A stretch of 39,084 nucleotides of DNA from Candidatus Fokinia cryptica (GTDB lineage Bacteria > Pseudomonadota > Alphaproteobacteria > Rickettsiales > Midichloriaceae). Shown here one piece after another: positions 12,001 to 17,548 of this stretch (position 1 is the first letter of the stretch; each line of letters opens with the position of its first letter). The position numbers and the translations under genes are program-made. Where the stretch lies: contig NZ_CP110343.1 in NCBI RefSeq assembly GCF_034359305.1, positions 776,503 to 815,586 on the forward strand, in the 5' to 3' direction. The notes below the pieces were generated by a model. The model was not told the DNA's origin. It ran no database searches and saw nothing but the letters and a program-made list of their open reading frames with translations.

Positions 12001-13452
12001 AGTTTTGTTAAAACGACTAAAATACTTCTGCTTGCGATATCATCCGAAAACATTACTTATAATAAGCTTTGTGAGAAATTTGAAGCAATAGTTAAGTTTA
12101 AGGAGCATATAACCCAGCAAATCACATCGCTTAAAGTTAACATAGAAGATGATATATTATTTTGTCAGCAAAGGTTCGAAATATTAAAAGGAAAAAGAGA
12201 TTTACAAAAAGAAGATTGGGCGGATATTCAGCGTAAATTGAAGAGTGCAGTAAAGAGTATTCGTGAATCGTTCAGAATGCATGAAAATAGTTTATTATCT
12301 CAATTGAGTGATGTTATATATCAGGAATTAGGTGAAAATGAAATTCCTAAGAACATAGAAGGATACGAGATTCTAAAACAAAAGAGTATGGTATATGATA
12401 GTAAGATTAAAAATTTAGCGAAAACAATTACTACATTTAGCAGTGAGATATCAAAGAGAGTTATGATAAATCAAGAAATTGCTATTGAAGTAGAGAGCTT
12501 AAAAGTAGCGTGCAAGGATAAGGAAGCAGAGGCTTTATTAAAGCAAGGTAAAGATGATATAGCATTGAAAGATGCATCAGCTTTTATAAATAAAGCACGA
12601 GAAGAATTTCGTGAGAAGTATGAAATTTTAATGATGGCAGCAGTGAAATATTTAGAAAGCTTTAAGGAACTTGCACAAGATTCTTTAGGTAACCCTATAG
12701 AGCTAAAGTATTCTTTAGAAGAACAAAATGAGCGCGCACAGAAGTTAAATGATTTTGAAAGTGCTCTAAGAAATTTTTCTGATAGTACTGCATATGCAGA
12801 GAAGTTATTGAGTGTTGGTAAACAAAAAATAGCATTTGATACTATTAATATGAAAATTGAGAAATTAGAAAATCAGTTACATACTATTGGGAGGGAAAGT
12901 GATATGAAATCTCTTATTAACTTAGGATTAAAGTATGAAGAAGCAGATGCCTTATATGCTGATGAAAGTCCAGAGTTAGTTGAATTTTTTTCTAAAACAT
13001 CTCTTCCTGAAGAGATAAGAACAATCTTTGAATCGCTGAAAAATGCACGTATAAATTACTGGCAGAAAATAGAACAAATGCAATTACAATATGATAGGGA
13101 AGTCACTTCAATAGATAAAAACATAGAGAACTTAAAAGCTAATCTGAATAATCATATACAAGAGGAGGATGCTAGATTGTATACAGAAATGCAGCAAATG
13201 CTTTTGCGTAATAAGCGATCTGCGAAAGAGATGAATTATAATGAAGATGCAATTTTTTCTGTTAATACTTTCTCACATGAGCAAGATGAGTATTTTGATG
13301 GAGATGAGCTACAAAAGAGCTTTCAAAATAAGGAGATTTTTTCATTAAATTATGAAAAGCCTGTTGATTCGGATGTTAATGACGAATCAATCGAGTATCA
13401 AACTGTAGTGGAAGAAGGAAAAGAAGAGCCTTGGTACGATGCTGTTGTATAA
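1..13452 (+). CDS. Giant coiled-coil-type protein, 5' end outside window
   Basis: The frame is open from the first base of the window to a TAA at 13450-13452: 4483 residues, roughly 520 kDa, and still incomplete. The first ATG is at 181, but the 60 codons before it have no stop and no ATG/GTG/TTG and encode the same Lys/Glu/Leu-rich sequence, so the true start lies upstream. The visible protein is almost entirely charged and helical in character, with heptad-like spacing of Leu/Ile. I see no transmembrane segment, Walker motif, ankyrin or other recognised domain. An acidic break (ESESEDEGENE, about base 3870-3900) interrupts the helices, and the last 90 residues are an acidic non-coil tail ending WYDAVV. 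It contains short tandem duplications (841-960, 1861-1914, 3721-3744) and a degenerate array of about 90-residue units (5.87-7.37 kb). Function unknown; a cytoskeletal-like scaffold, surface filament or secreted host-interaction protein are all inference. Confidence 0.9.
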   Translation, partial: DKILHSYEEIRIEEEEKNNLLFTYQGEDLSQKILNYFRNLKDKELKKRALEREVIEKKEQMEKIKEEQIIAKAELMNDFEYVRFDIQNLIKELEEEEKLISELIVEKKELEALKEINDAILIERKNLRMEELVDYESLLNNFLKYCSSLVPLQNEVECNIYKKQLNFVKQIAKKVKLIYFAEERVKNLKEVLFEYQKLARDYSEISLNNPLKKDVEDFSQEVVLAWNTAEKENSEHLNSVNLDIENLEAHIESLDINISKLSDALKDLGVIEYDAALNIDSEKTKFEVLKNKLQKELLLASEKTQFEILKNKLQKELLLSYLKEFYEAKRYYERTKELHDMLKHSMKMKELCEKDTMLRKQLKLSKGTSEEEKLLKELQNLNEERKKWFDNEPSVQEAVLLTRKKIVESYSIWALKKVNLDKIDVKLSNLQAIERYLSSLDVSINTEQNITIEAIQSIESNVIRKARDLNLATGSEVNSLIKPNFTESELCGLYKIWHSKDKLHKHRTLQKIQESILQKEAEGRKLKVEIVGIEALITSNEILIKEQAESLNDEHLKVLEKLITAVELTKVKLKDCYSSNAVLEAEISGIVKKIENALLIQAILRQDAISKSGDLNIEVRELRSHIEISELQSQLEIVEEKKRKIKQKEEQLLKEIDLYEKAYIKVDDVDLPGQLFKNWKIPEGEIEKSINKEPDLEIDNYQLEIEKTVTIYNSILARIHIGEVLLGNLLQKMPSLPDVDDITYDIENENFQLEEYQDRLNSIGINDDVLEMFGEIGHKISKIDVIEHVPEVEQQFIKRSVLSQKLQKIHSEEAKNTLKEVYGAIKKIPDIAFPIVQLTRSLMNTLYSISHAKESLELSKRKQSYLDNDKQFYLARLTDKNSAAKLKNAVEEKLKSIKILKKGTRDKEALEKLTLEFYIYSEVNAELDINYSQEDFKEKLLNEINKAESNITEFEQQKEKLLLQLKSIKNDIEGLRQKLLPFEIEMQEIEKFLKMLRKVEELYNVVIQENKKSYLYNITISKVVENIILEAVTPQEEENNKSELLKIKKEKEDITNCRKKEMEALNTLRYELVGKEVAGLEDELEAKQQLLKEEKTWFLQEENNFNNLRQKKNDAQLILGKIKNENKEVKNISDIVRQSIEKQEQEIRLIDEMLSTKIEYLEKKKASILLEERAIDVLRNKIVMAKELIQNRDPWEIVRPALELKEKLIRQSIDETNAFIIQTQQVIIQERIVLLSSDIKAVSEAVSEALKNKQNIAKNDDLLELKPFGALSDDYMSHILRKMEEVEQNIESESEDEGENEHPLHMSQKYASDVERLKLFIHEEATTVTSLIPAPKVKYPMCIEEKYVANDEVNLRMDYKKWTAKYEHASSVNKDIPIFEKKMSLEQHISQLIQDVDSISKNIMDCRAILVLLRLKKTDIVLEKQEYETSLMLQSLMQKQFELSNDIRKSYDELHLIDMHSTRVIKGREAYVGKEQLAPVALKEISVVKQHLHEVRKNRMHCSNEIEKLDHAIKIARYDFGFLKDQEGYYERLAMLKMIEYNRADMVKELKVNEYKIDLLWLELVKLRNIDGKDDTIPNKERDFEIQERIREIEQWEFDATSISGRAAMLDQNGEKYKAMQSIITNMKNREHIAAKTSLLVPYSDIYKALDNFRKSKPDMILHAETGIVKLQNQQNVKAMKHEELASQYVGVRMHDLTVWKLLNNLLTLLTHPSKGSVQSWEIGKMLQKLRDIKIEHETEFNLPEYYDSYIEVIQAMGAFKNGRTIEQICSEQNAFLDEIRKLEKEKQLRMAKRSEKEKQIKKSLDRNEVEILTVEIKESQSLDEKAALQILEKKQKCAQLDEERINYYTELSSWGWELRTVSRFMKAMKLNVIFEEIIKERDEINIYFSKILNINNDPQIVALFKLKEKKKESSIYYYEAIQKLNDVLMNAIVDGEFKWKKNVLPILKNFQKDSEESIAVIKLQQMKSKVAYKKAVEICKELKNTLAAKFEEDGEKVLLEKFMALKFPANDEYNYDEVNCYLKAVEALVRVDWKIEPVQPYIYGMREVLKKIDSNDIAYEDAILKCRETRNDLIETLHLATLINEKLSEKLKMLSFDSIENSNNQKIGSYLTKIITLLKSNGHEIDLIQKEKDSITNVLGELNNPRIEQTSDEYQKILGSYEKSKSDILENVKADILHNNMLLQQLEVVDIEALEAPNYEAARKYLREVIALMAEKKDEEFNWLVGQQQMNAILKQFQNEKGDVDHVAYKEAVKKHEEAIVSYKELKANVIKNIQESNKANDLLLVKLDKLFNKEVKDFAMLRTNLVQITLLLKESNRLTGLQNQITNMERELKYSTIPKKEEEYKKTVKLYHDVKSKILARLQMDNQNNKKVSEQLKEWDLKQQESLTDSLGKIIILLENKDQKMEFVKKKKSEALKFLKKLHSSNKVNVAYENILSFYEQAMSDIRKTFNEVKKRTQKEEIMRLEQMDKNNYYKAIWGLIDQYLYSEMKEQKQQIALKQKEFEGEWKSFPNSRIKAIKGMEKIAKVRQDIEEFLVNEPHYRQMPSIRSAFDRLQNLKEKHKREEMEEMIYRRWLDEQGAYLSEFSTFLHNFLDSKVIYLKEGSTEYSSYITKLLLLLNNERSKNLIEKLPQSIKNVVPYLEAKLKQMERISKHENLNKATNERYEYVEEEKRKMFILYKSALKFLEAEQREYNKKRENLSSEGVIREIFRHREMENVWNELEIAISFELTPEDMKMQIDYYHTQILTYLSEVSKTSHVAGNDKIYTVLKMIEKFRELNGDTYDKEVLLKKNKLQQVIIKELQFFSDILAREESLMQLERQREDLWRYSNNNDIQKLWRERSFLNKQLIDAKKELEGEYKISRANKVKNLAQLAEAHLSDMLYSQKEKINSEIASLQLQLKSLLRGFHVNSSDSFKNMKMEQLFQNSIAFRSDVLKEKLKKMISSLGACVALVESTAGNLSKNEKRSTLCSEMKNLNDAAKKELQNVGSMEKIALKNADDAKVEIMLSGKEMLRIELAVTEIYQQLTNLESDNVVVLSEKLETVNLEKSDTLLQIKNAIEKTANGKNFEKAMQKIGKCNVSIAHHNSEIVKISLERDEIEEKLAQLEEQKLKLLILCSEEKKILDNEVRINNATNGYYQKLRQLEELVDLMKEIKSDKKKIEEINIRYSLLNEAMIRTEGENLEMENLKKQKIEMESVLATNEELLSKLQEMSGSTIREIKKEILKRNGSILYDEFTKQASDNLEKVQKSIFSLQKKYQNTADDLIQEGLMIEQYYEQLLPELIDQCFKKLGIKNAIPTNIVNASQQKYAQYDKNIGEVTLAISVLRDKHTVVMRAISENKKELLNLEDQIDIANQEIDELYIKYQEENGILEEMVQELAPHYILLEEYRRSEKDLIKEHQAHEYYIGKLEREKKVLSEEAEKKKMLEELKKLTAVEVLYGMYKKEFITREEYLRKEENFFTNTTLLQKHREMLQEDNNTLDLYNKKLVKINQTIENLFQDRQHIEEKILTLSKVLSGNTEQLNQKGMLRLYELFKEVENAYVLVDEYSARKSFSRRLNAHDKDSARAQHLYNENPVKNAEKIQSYLQSSVIKQNKFQSDSKLYERKEEKLQANIADMIREMEVSYTTNSSILFQNRDLKILIEARSNLMKLQLQKKELERQNDILSISNKIKTIQLEVVLKINNLAEAEVFEDPKLVKLQEQLALIQDDEAKSLSIQEEIIELKLEAALNKVGIISNSDIIASLYFSLLENFLKESGLRIYDEDRSKEEYARYSKMIANLDQEIEILKKNAFIIDGERRSIENNLDVRKRIISSLKLETDSSQKEMYNITIKALNPLRASILKYKASEFSGVEKRITPHIKKLYEEISKKMEEMENAFKTHEVIESEKSPNKANELTRQIGEIAKHEEEIIYFEKKVKALEVEKQRFQQKSDKLKEKAAVYENVARCLSLYEQYIEGNEEKKEYFLAAINSDYLKENSILYGNSQIRKALEKITLSRSFVKTTKILLLAISSENITYNKLCEKFEAIVKFKEHITQQITSLKVNIEDDILFCQQRFEILKGKRDLQKEDWADIQRKLKSAVKSIRESFRMHENSLLSQLSDVIYQELGENEIPKNIEGYEILKQKSMVYDSKIKNLAKTITTFSSEISKRVMINQEIAIEVESLKVACKDKEAEALLKQGKDDIALKDASAFINKAREEFREKYEILMMAAVKYLESFKELAQDSLGNPIELKYSLEEQNERAQKLNDFESALRNFSDSTAYAEKLLSVGKQKIAFDTINMKIEKLENQLHTIGRESDMKSLINLGLKYEEADALYADESPELVEFFSKTSLPEEIRTIFESLKNARINYWQKIEQMQLQYDREVTSIDKNIENLKANLNNHIQEEDARLYTEMQQMLLRNKRSAKEMNYNEDAIFSVNTFSHEQDEYFDGDELQKSFQNKEIFSLNYEKPVDSDVNDESIEYQTVVEEGKEEPWYDAVV
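841..960 (+). repeat. 60-base direct tandem duplication inside the giant gene
   Basis: Two adjacent 60-base units, 841-900 and 901-960, differ at only three positions (853/913, 862/922, 898/958). They encode two 20-residue copies beginning SEKTKFEVLK and SEKTQFEILK. All three changes alter the amino acid (K/Q, V/I, A/S). The unit is a multiple of three, so the frame is kept. The 95% identity indicates a recent duplication compared with the other repeats in this protein. Confidence 0.97.
1861..1914 (+). repeat. Degenerate 27-base tandem repeat in the giant gene
   Basis: Two 27-base units (1861-1887, 1888-1914) encode ELRSHIEIS and ELQSQLEIV. The first half of the unit is nearly identical and the second half has diverged. 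In frame; older than the 60-base copy. Confidence 0.7.
3721..3744 (+). repeat. 12-base tandem repeat in the giant gene
   Basis: Two copies of a 12-base unit (3721-3732, 3733-3744) differ at one base and encode AVSE-AVSE. Small in-frame duplication. Confidence 0.8.
5870..7370 (+). repeat. Array of six degenerate ~90-residue helical repeats in the giant protein
   Basis: A recurring pattern is seen in the protein: an aromatic anchor (AYKKAVEIC, AYEDAILKC, EYQKILGSY, AYKEAVKKH, EYKKTVKLY, AYENILSFY), a long charged helix, then a segment such as YLREVIALM / YLTKIITLL / LGKIIILLE ending near a Gln or Lys before the next unit. The anchor Tyr codons lie at about 5917, 6178, 6463, 6748, 7036 and 7300, giving periods of 87, 95, 95, 96 and 88 residues. 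Identity between units is low, so this is an old array, like spectrin-type helical bundle repeats in period only. Possible outlying units occur near 5.1-5.3 kb and 7.8-8.4 kb. Confidence 0.65.
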
Positions 13453-13490
13453 AGTTGCATCAGTAAATATGTTTAAGAGAAAGATTTATC

Positions 13491-14207
13491 TCATGCTCGT
13501 ATTATACCATATAGTAATTTTGTAAATTCCTTGTAATTAAGACTACTTCTTCCTACTAGTACACCATCTAACGAAGTAATTTGGTATAGGGGGCGTATAT
13601 TATCAGAGTTTACTGCTCCGCCATATACTACCTTCTTTCCATATTCTTGAGTTATATACGTGCTTTTTATTAATTGTATAGTTGATGATATTTTATCTAT
13701 CGACTCACATTCAGCAGCACCTATATATTTGGTAGGTTCATATGCTATTATATCGCCCGATAGAGCTACTTTATTTTGTATATCATGATCGTTGATACAT
13801 TGTATCGGTGCGATATCATATTTCTTAGCAATTTCAATCTTCTTCATGATGATATCGTTATTTTCGTATATCTTCTTTCTTTCTTGATGTCCAAGTATTA
13901 CATAAGAACATCCAAATTCTTTCAGTATTTCAGTACTTATTTCTCCGGTATAAGAGCCACTTTCATGCTCACTACAATTTTGAGCGCCTAAATAAATTAT
14001 ATCTAGATTTAGCGATGCTATAATGTCATGTAACGATGGTATATAGAGGTATGGAGGGCATATTACAATCTTAATATGTACCGAACTTTGACTAAGAGCT
14101 ATATCTTTTATTTCTTTCCATTCTTCTACAAATGAACTAATCTGATGTACGAACGATAATGAGCCATTCATTTTCCAGTTAGCAATTACAAAAAAGTTTC
14201 TGATCAT
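13491..14207 (-). CDS. tpiA: Triosephosphate isomerase, divergent
   Basis: Interconverts dihydroxyacetone phosphate and glyceraldehyde 3-phosphate in the cytoplasm (EC 5.3.1.1). At 238 residues it is slightly short for the family. The catalytic set is present: Asn10 and Lys12 in NWKMN, His107 in LGHQER, Glu157 in AYEP. Departures from the family are clear: the usual GHSERR is GHQERK, the mobile loop 6 (normally PVWAIGTG) reads PTKYIGAA, and YGGSV is YGGAV. Phosphate-binding VGRSS is kept near residue 218. The ATG shares one base with the thyX stop (TAATG), so translation is probably coupled to thyX. The gene converges on the giant gene, 38 bases away. The family is sure; normal activity is likely but the loop changes leave some doubt. 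Confidence 0.93.
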   Translation of the reverse strand: MIRNFFVIANWKMNGSLSFVHQISSFVEEWKEIKDIALSQSSVHIKIVICPPYLYIPSLHDIIASLNLDIIYLGAQNCSEHESGSYTGEISTEILKEFGCSYVILGHQERKKIYENNDIIMKKIEIAKKYDIAPIQCINDHDIQNKVALSGDIIAYEPTKYIGAAECESIDKISSTIQLIKSTYITQEYGKKVVYGGAVNSDNIRPLYQITSLDGVLVGRSSLNYKEFTKLLYGIIRA

Positions 14208-15049
14208 TATTCAGCTCGGATAAAAAGACTTTCTATAGTACTCCATTCTTGTTTTGATAATCCAGAATCCTCATATTTTAGATCTTCTCCATTTATTTTG
14301 CGCTTTAATATTACCATAACTTTCTCAGAGAGATATACGCCATTCAACAGGTAGTCATTGAATGCTTCAAATGATGTTGGCACCCATATTTGTAAGATAT
14401 GATGCAATCTTTCAGCATACTGCCTTATTTCATACTGAGCATGCTTATCGATGCGTAGTTTAATGAAATGCATTAAATTATTAAGATTCACCTTCCAGTA
14501 GAATTGTGTATAGCAATTTAACGGCAATACGATTCTTGCTATTTCTCTTGCTACTCCTTTTTCTAATAGCTCTTCGTAAAGTTTATATGCTCTCTCACTA
14601 TTTTCTTTAGCAGAATCTTTCATTTGTACTCCTAAAGTGCTCGTATCCGTAATATCACGTCCTTGTTTATTGTGTGATGACTGTAAGCACGGAACTGAAT
14701 CCTCTGGTGTATACATATCAGAATCAAGGATTGAATATCTAGCAGAATACTCGTTAAAGCTTCCAGTTCGATGTCTCATCCATTGTCTTGCTATAAATAT
14801 TGGAAGTTTTACGTGAAATTTTATTTCACACATCTCAAATGGCGTAGTATGCCGATTCCTCATCAGATATCTGATGAGAGCACGATCTTCAAGCATCTTT
14901 TTTGTACCCTTTCCGTAAGATACTCTAGCTGCTTGTACCACTGAGCTGTCATCACCCATGTAATCTATTACTCTTATAAAGCCCTTATCTAGTACGTCAA
15001 ATGATTTACCAAGAACTTTATCGAGTTCAGTGGATACACAACGTTCCAT
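14207..15049 (-). CDS. thyX: Flavin-dependent thymidylate synthase ThyX
   Basis: Makes dTMP from dUMP using methylene-tetrahydrofolate, FAD and NADPH (EC 2.1.1.148). The ThyX signature RHRxxSxNExSxRY is complete as RHRTGSFNEYSARY at residues 92-105. Flanking family features are also present, such as RNRHTTPFE near residue 64 and the later LRIDKHAQYEIRQYA. At 280 residues the length is normal to slightly long. It starts 12 bases downstream of the rpmF stop and overlaps the tpiA start by one base, so rpmF-thyX-tpiA looks like one transcript. ThyX instead of ThyA is usual in Rickettsiales, which generally also lack folA. Confidence 0.97.
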   Translation of the reverse strand: MERCVSTELDKVLGKSFDVLDKGFIRVIDYMGDDSSVVQAARVSYGKGTKKMLEDRALIRYLMRNRHTTPFEMCEIKFHVKLPIFIARQWMRHRTGSFNEYSARYSILDSDMYTPEDSVPCLQSSHNKQGRDITDTSTLGVQMKDSAKENSERAYKLYEELLEKGVAREIARIVLPLNCYTQFYWKVNLNNLMHFIKLRIDKHAQYEIRQYAERLHHILQIWVPTSFEAFNDYLLNGVYLSEKVMVILKRKINGEDLKYEDSGLSKQEWSTIESLFIRAE

Positions 15050-15061
15050 GTATCACTTTGC

Positions 15062-15235
15062 TTAGGATTTTTTTAGTACATTACGTCCTCTATACACACC
15101 ATCGTCAGACATCATATGCGAGAGATGGTGTTTTCCTGTCTTTGGGTCTACTATTATGTTCAGTGCTTTAAGAGCATTATGAGCTCTTCTAGTGCCTCTT
15201 TTAGAAGGAGAGGTTTTTCTTTTAGGTACTGCCAT
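15062..15235 (-). CDS. rpmF: 50S ribosomal protein L32
   Basis: A 57-residue basic protein starting [19 protein letters not shown] and ending GRNVLKKS. The N-terminal AVPKRKTS...RRAH block is diagnostic of bL32, and length matches the family. No zinc-binding cysteines are present. It is the first gene of rpmF-thyX-tpiA. A promoter with 17-base spacing lies directly upstream, putting the transcript start only about 20 bases before the ATG. No Shine-Dalgarno sequence is visible. In many bacteria rpmF precedes plsX/fabH; here it does not. Confidence 0.96.
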   Translation of the reverse strand: MAVPKRKTSPSKRGTRRAHNALKALNIIVDPKTGKHHLSHMMSDDGVYRGRNVLKKS

Positions 15236-15264
15236 AGTGCTAAATACTACATCATGTGAGTGAT

Positions 15265-15293
15265 ATACTACATTGAGGAGTATATATTTGCAA
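15265..15293 (-). promoter_or_regulatory. Predicted sigma70-like promoter for rpmF-thyX-tpiA
   Basis: On the minus strand TTGCAA (15293-15288), 17 bases, then TAGTAT (15270-15265). The start of transcription would be near 15258, about 22 bases before the rpmF ATG. Two mismatches to consensus in each box. Confidence 0.45.
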
Positions 15294-15328
15294 TATCAAA
15301 CCCCTCCTTAAGTTATGATAGATTGAAG

Positions 15329-16732
15329 TCAATGATTAAAAGTTTTCGTAAGCTTTGAAGACCATTTTGGATAAAAAGTTCCTAACAGTCCAAAGATCAC
15401 ACCACCTAGTAGTGTATATAATGCTCCTTCCATATCTTTGTTACATAGCATATTTATAAGTGGTATAGCATGATGAAAGAAACTACCAAATGCCATTCCT
15501 ATCATATTGCAAAGTGCTCCGGTAAGAGCACTCACTTTAAAATCAACCAATGCGATAGTAGCGGCTACTAGCGGTATTTGATATGCTGTTGCAATTCCCA
15601 TGAAAAATAGTGCTACGTAACAGGTTTTTATTCCTAATACGCTGTACGTCAGTACATTAGGAGAAGCCACAATAAAGAATATGAGAAGAGCAAACAAGAT
15701 GATTCCACAGTACCTAATTAATGAGATGCATCCTACATATCTGTTACTTAAATACCCTATCACGGGAGCTCCAAGGACATGCCCAGATAGAATAACTGTA
15801 GCTACATAAGAAGCTTCTAACGAAGAAATTCCTATCTTCATTTTTAAGAATGTACTACCCCAAGCATCCATAAATCCTTCCATTACACCTATCATTGCCC
15901 CATTTATTAAAAATAAGGTGATTATTTGCTTGTTCTTGAATACAGAAAGAATTGTCGAGAGAGTTACTTTAGTATCATTTTTTTTATGTTGCTTGTATGA
16001 GATTAGGGAGAAATTTTTGGAATTTGGTATCAATAAAAAGATTATTAATGCTAATCCAAAGCCAATAATTGAGAGGTGTATGAATAACGCATCAAATCCT
16101 TGCATTAAAAACATTTTGTTCATTAATACATTACCAACCGCGGCTAGTGCTAATCCTATTGCTACTGCAATTCCAAGACTGAAGTTGAAGGTTTTTGGTT
16201 GGAACATTGTAGACAATGCTTTGAAACATCCAAGAATGGCAGCGGATGATACCATTCCTGCTATTATTCTAGCAAAAACTACCGTATACCAAGTATCACA
16301 TACCACGCAAAGTATTAAACTTGATGACAATAAAAATACTGATAAAAAGATCACATTTTTTAGTCCAAACCTATCTAATGCCAACCCGATCGGAATGTGC
16401 GATATAGAGTATGCTATGTAATAAATACTTGCAAAAAACCCAAATTCATGAGGACTGATATGATATCTTGTAGGAAGATAATTTATCAAAACTGCAGGTA
16501 GTATTCTCACAACATACTGATATCCGTAAAAACAACTCAAAAATACTGTAATAAGCATTCTAAGATATTTACTATTATGCGATAATGCACTGTGATATTT
16601 TAGTGGTATGTAGCGACCAACAACAGCACCTAGGGCTCTTATTGAATACCTTATAATGTGTCTGTAGCCCAGAAAAACCGTTAAAAATACACCTATTAGT
16701 ATCTTAACAATATTATTTTTACTCTTACTCAT
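15329..16732 (-). CDS. MFS transporter with a duplicated first membrane segment
   Basis: A 467-residue, very hydrophobic major facilitator with about 12 membrane helices plus one extra at the N terminus. The loop 2-3 signature appears as GLALDRFGLKNV near residue 113. The family-typical start (about residue 58 onward, MLITVFLSCFYGYQYVVRILP) is preceded by a second, related copy at residues 10-47 (see the repeat entry). Substrate cannot be told; Rickettsiales carry many such carriers for host metabolites such as amino acids, betaine/proline or phosphates. It is the last gene of virB8-lipA-omp-mfs, 10 bases after the preceding stop. An internal start at Met59 would give a conventional protein but would leave an in-frame related copy unexplained. 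Confidence 0.9.
   Translation of the reverse strand: MSKSKNNIVKILIGVFLTVFLGYRHIIRYSIRALGAVVGRYIPLKYHSALSHNSKYLRMLITVFLSCFYGYQYVVRILPAVLINYLPTRYHISPHEFGFFASIYYIAYSISHIPIGLALDRFGLKNVIFLSVFLLSSSLILCVVCDTWYTVVFARIIAGMVSSAAILGCFKALSTMFQPKTFNFSLGIAVAIGLALAAVGNVLMNKMFLMQGFDALFIHLSIIGFGLALIIFLLIPNSKNFSLISYKQHKKNDTKVTLSTILSVFKNKQIITLFLINGAMIGVMEGFMDAWGSTFLKMKIGISSLEASYVATVILSGHVLGAPVIGYLSNRYVGCISLIRYCGIILFALLIFFIVASPNVLTYSVLGIKTCYVALFFMGIATAYQIPLVAATIALVDFKVSALTGALCNMIGMAFGSFFHHAIPLINMLCNKDMEGALYTLLGGVIFGLLGTFYPKWSSKLTKTFNH
16460..16705 (-). repeat. Duplicated N-terminal transmembrane segment of the MFS protein
   Basis: Residues 10-47 (ILIGVFLTVFLGYRHIIR ... YIPLKYH, bases 16592-16705) align with residues 58-91 (MLITVFLSCFYGYQYVVR ... 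YLPTRYH, bases 16460-16561). About 15 of 34 aligned residues are identical, with one short gap, and most others are conservative. The nucleotide copies have diverged widely, so the event is old and both copies have been kept in frame. Confidence 0.8.
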
Positions 16733-16742
16733 ATGTATTACA

Positions 16743-17447
16743 CTAAAAATTTACTGATGCTCCTCCAAACAAAAGTCCTCTCCATCTTATCGCCGCTCTA
16801 TCACTAAACGAGCGATGTGGTACAAGGCTTGGTTGCCTTAGTATGCCTGTTTGTAGGAACAATGATAAGTTCGAATTTAATCTGTAATCTATTCCAGCGC
16901 CTAGTTTCCATAGTAAACCACTCTTTTCTATGGTATCTAAATTAAAATCCTTCCATTCTAGATTCATACCAGCAAAAGAACGCATAAGATATTCTTCCAT
17001 ATCTTTAGAAAATAAATCTTTCTTCGAGCTACTATCATACCAACCATATCCAATTCCAACGTTTAAATATGGCACCATTCGTATAGGTGAAGGTATAAAA
17101 AGTTTTGTCGCAATCATAACTCCATAGCATTTTAAAATTGGTTGAAGGCTTTTTTCACCCATTTTTTGTATTGGTATATTTGAAAAAATCACATCGATAC
17201 TCATACGTGAGATATCTGAAAAATTTCTACCGTAGCTACATTCAAAATAATATGGCAATACTTCCCCTAATTCTTCATTAATTGAAACACTTCCTCTCTC
17301 ATCAGAATAACGGAATCTTATCTGCTCGGTGATTCCCGTACTGGTACCGAAGCCGAAAGACACGTTTTTTTCATTCACACAGTATGCTTTATTGAGAAAA
17401 ATGGATACACAAAGAAGCATTGCTAGCATGAAGTTTATCTTACTCAT
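16743..17447 (-). CDS. Outer membrane beta-barrel protein
   Basis: I place the start at 17447 because the protein then begins MSKINFMLAMLLCVSIF and ends its leader at NKAYC, a normal signal peptide. The frame is open further to an ATG at 17540, only 8 bases after the lipA stop. That longer form, with a 31-residue extension before the signal peptide, cannot be excluded. The mature part has alternating polar/hydrophobic strands, Gly/aromatic-rich turns (LNVGIGYGWYD, LWKLGAGIDYRLN) and a C-terminal Phe (GGASVNF), the recognition end for BAM-dependent insertion. It resembles small Rickettsiales surface-antigen/OmpA-like barrels only in general form, and I assign no specific family. Third gene of the virB8 operon. 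Confidence 0.8.
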   Translation of the reverse strand: MSKINFMLAMLLCVSIFLNKAYCVNEKNVSFGFGTSTGITEQIRFRYSDERGSVSINEELGEVLPYYFECSYGRNFSDISRMSIDVIFSNIPIQKMGEKSLQPILKCYGVMIATKLFIPSPIRMVPYLNVGIGYGWYDSSSKKDLFSKDMEEYLMRSFAGMNLEWKDFNLDTIEKSGLLWKLGAGIDYRLNSNLSLFLQTGILRQPSLVPHRSFSDRAAIRWRGLLFGGASVNF

Positions 17448-17548
17448 ATGGGTACAACTTGTTAGAAATTTGCCTTTGCTTAGCCGATATAGTCCACGAT
17501 TTACAGCATAAAAACAATATAAATAAGAGAAAAATCTCATTTAAATAG

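Noticed and set aside
1-13452. Giant gene as an SMC-type ATPase or phage tape-measure protein
   Set aside because: No Walker A/B or ABC signature in the visible part, no hydrophobic segments typical of tape-measure proteins, and no phage genes nearby. The missing 5' end could still hold a domain, so this is rejected only for the part seen.
15918-16421. 167-codon open frame on plus within the MFS gene
   Set aside because: Antisense shadow of a clear membrane transporter; no family features and no start signals.
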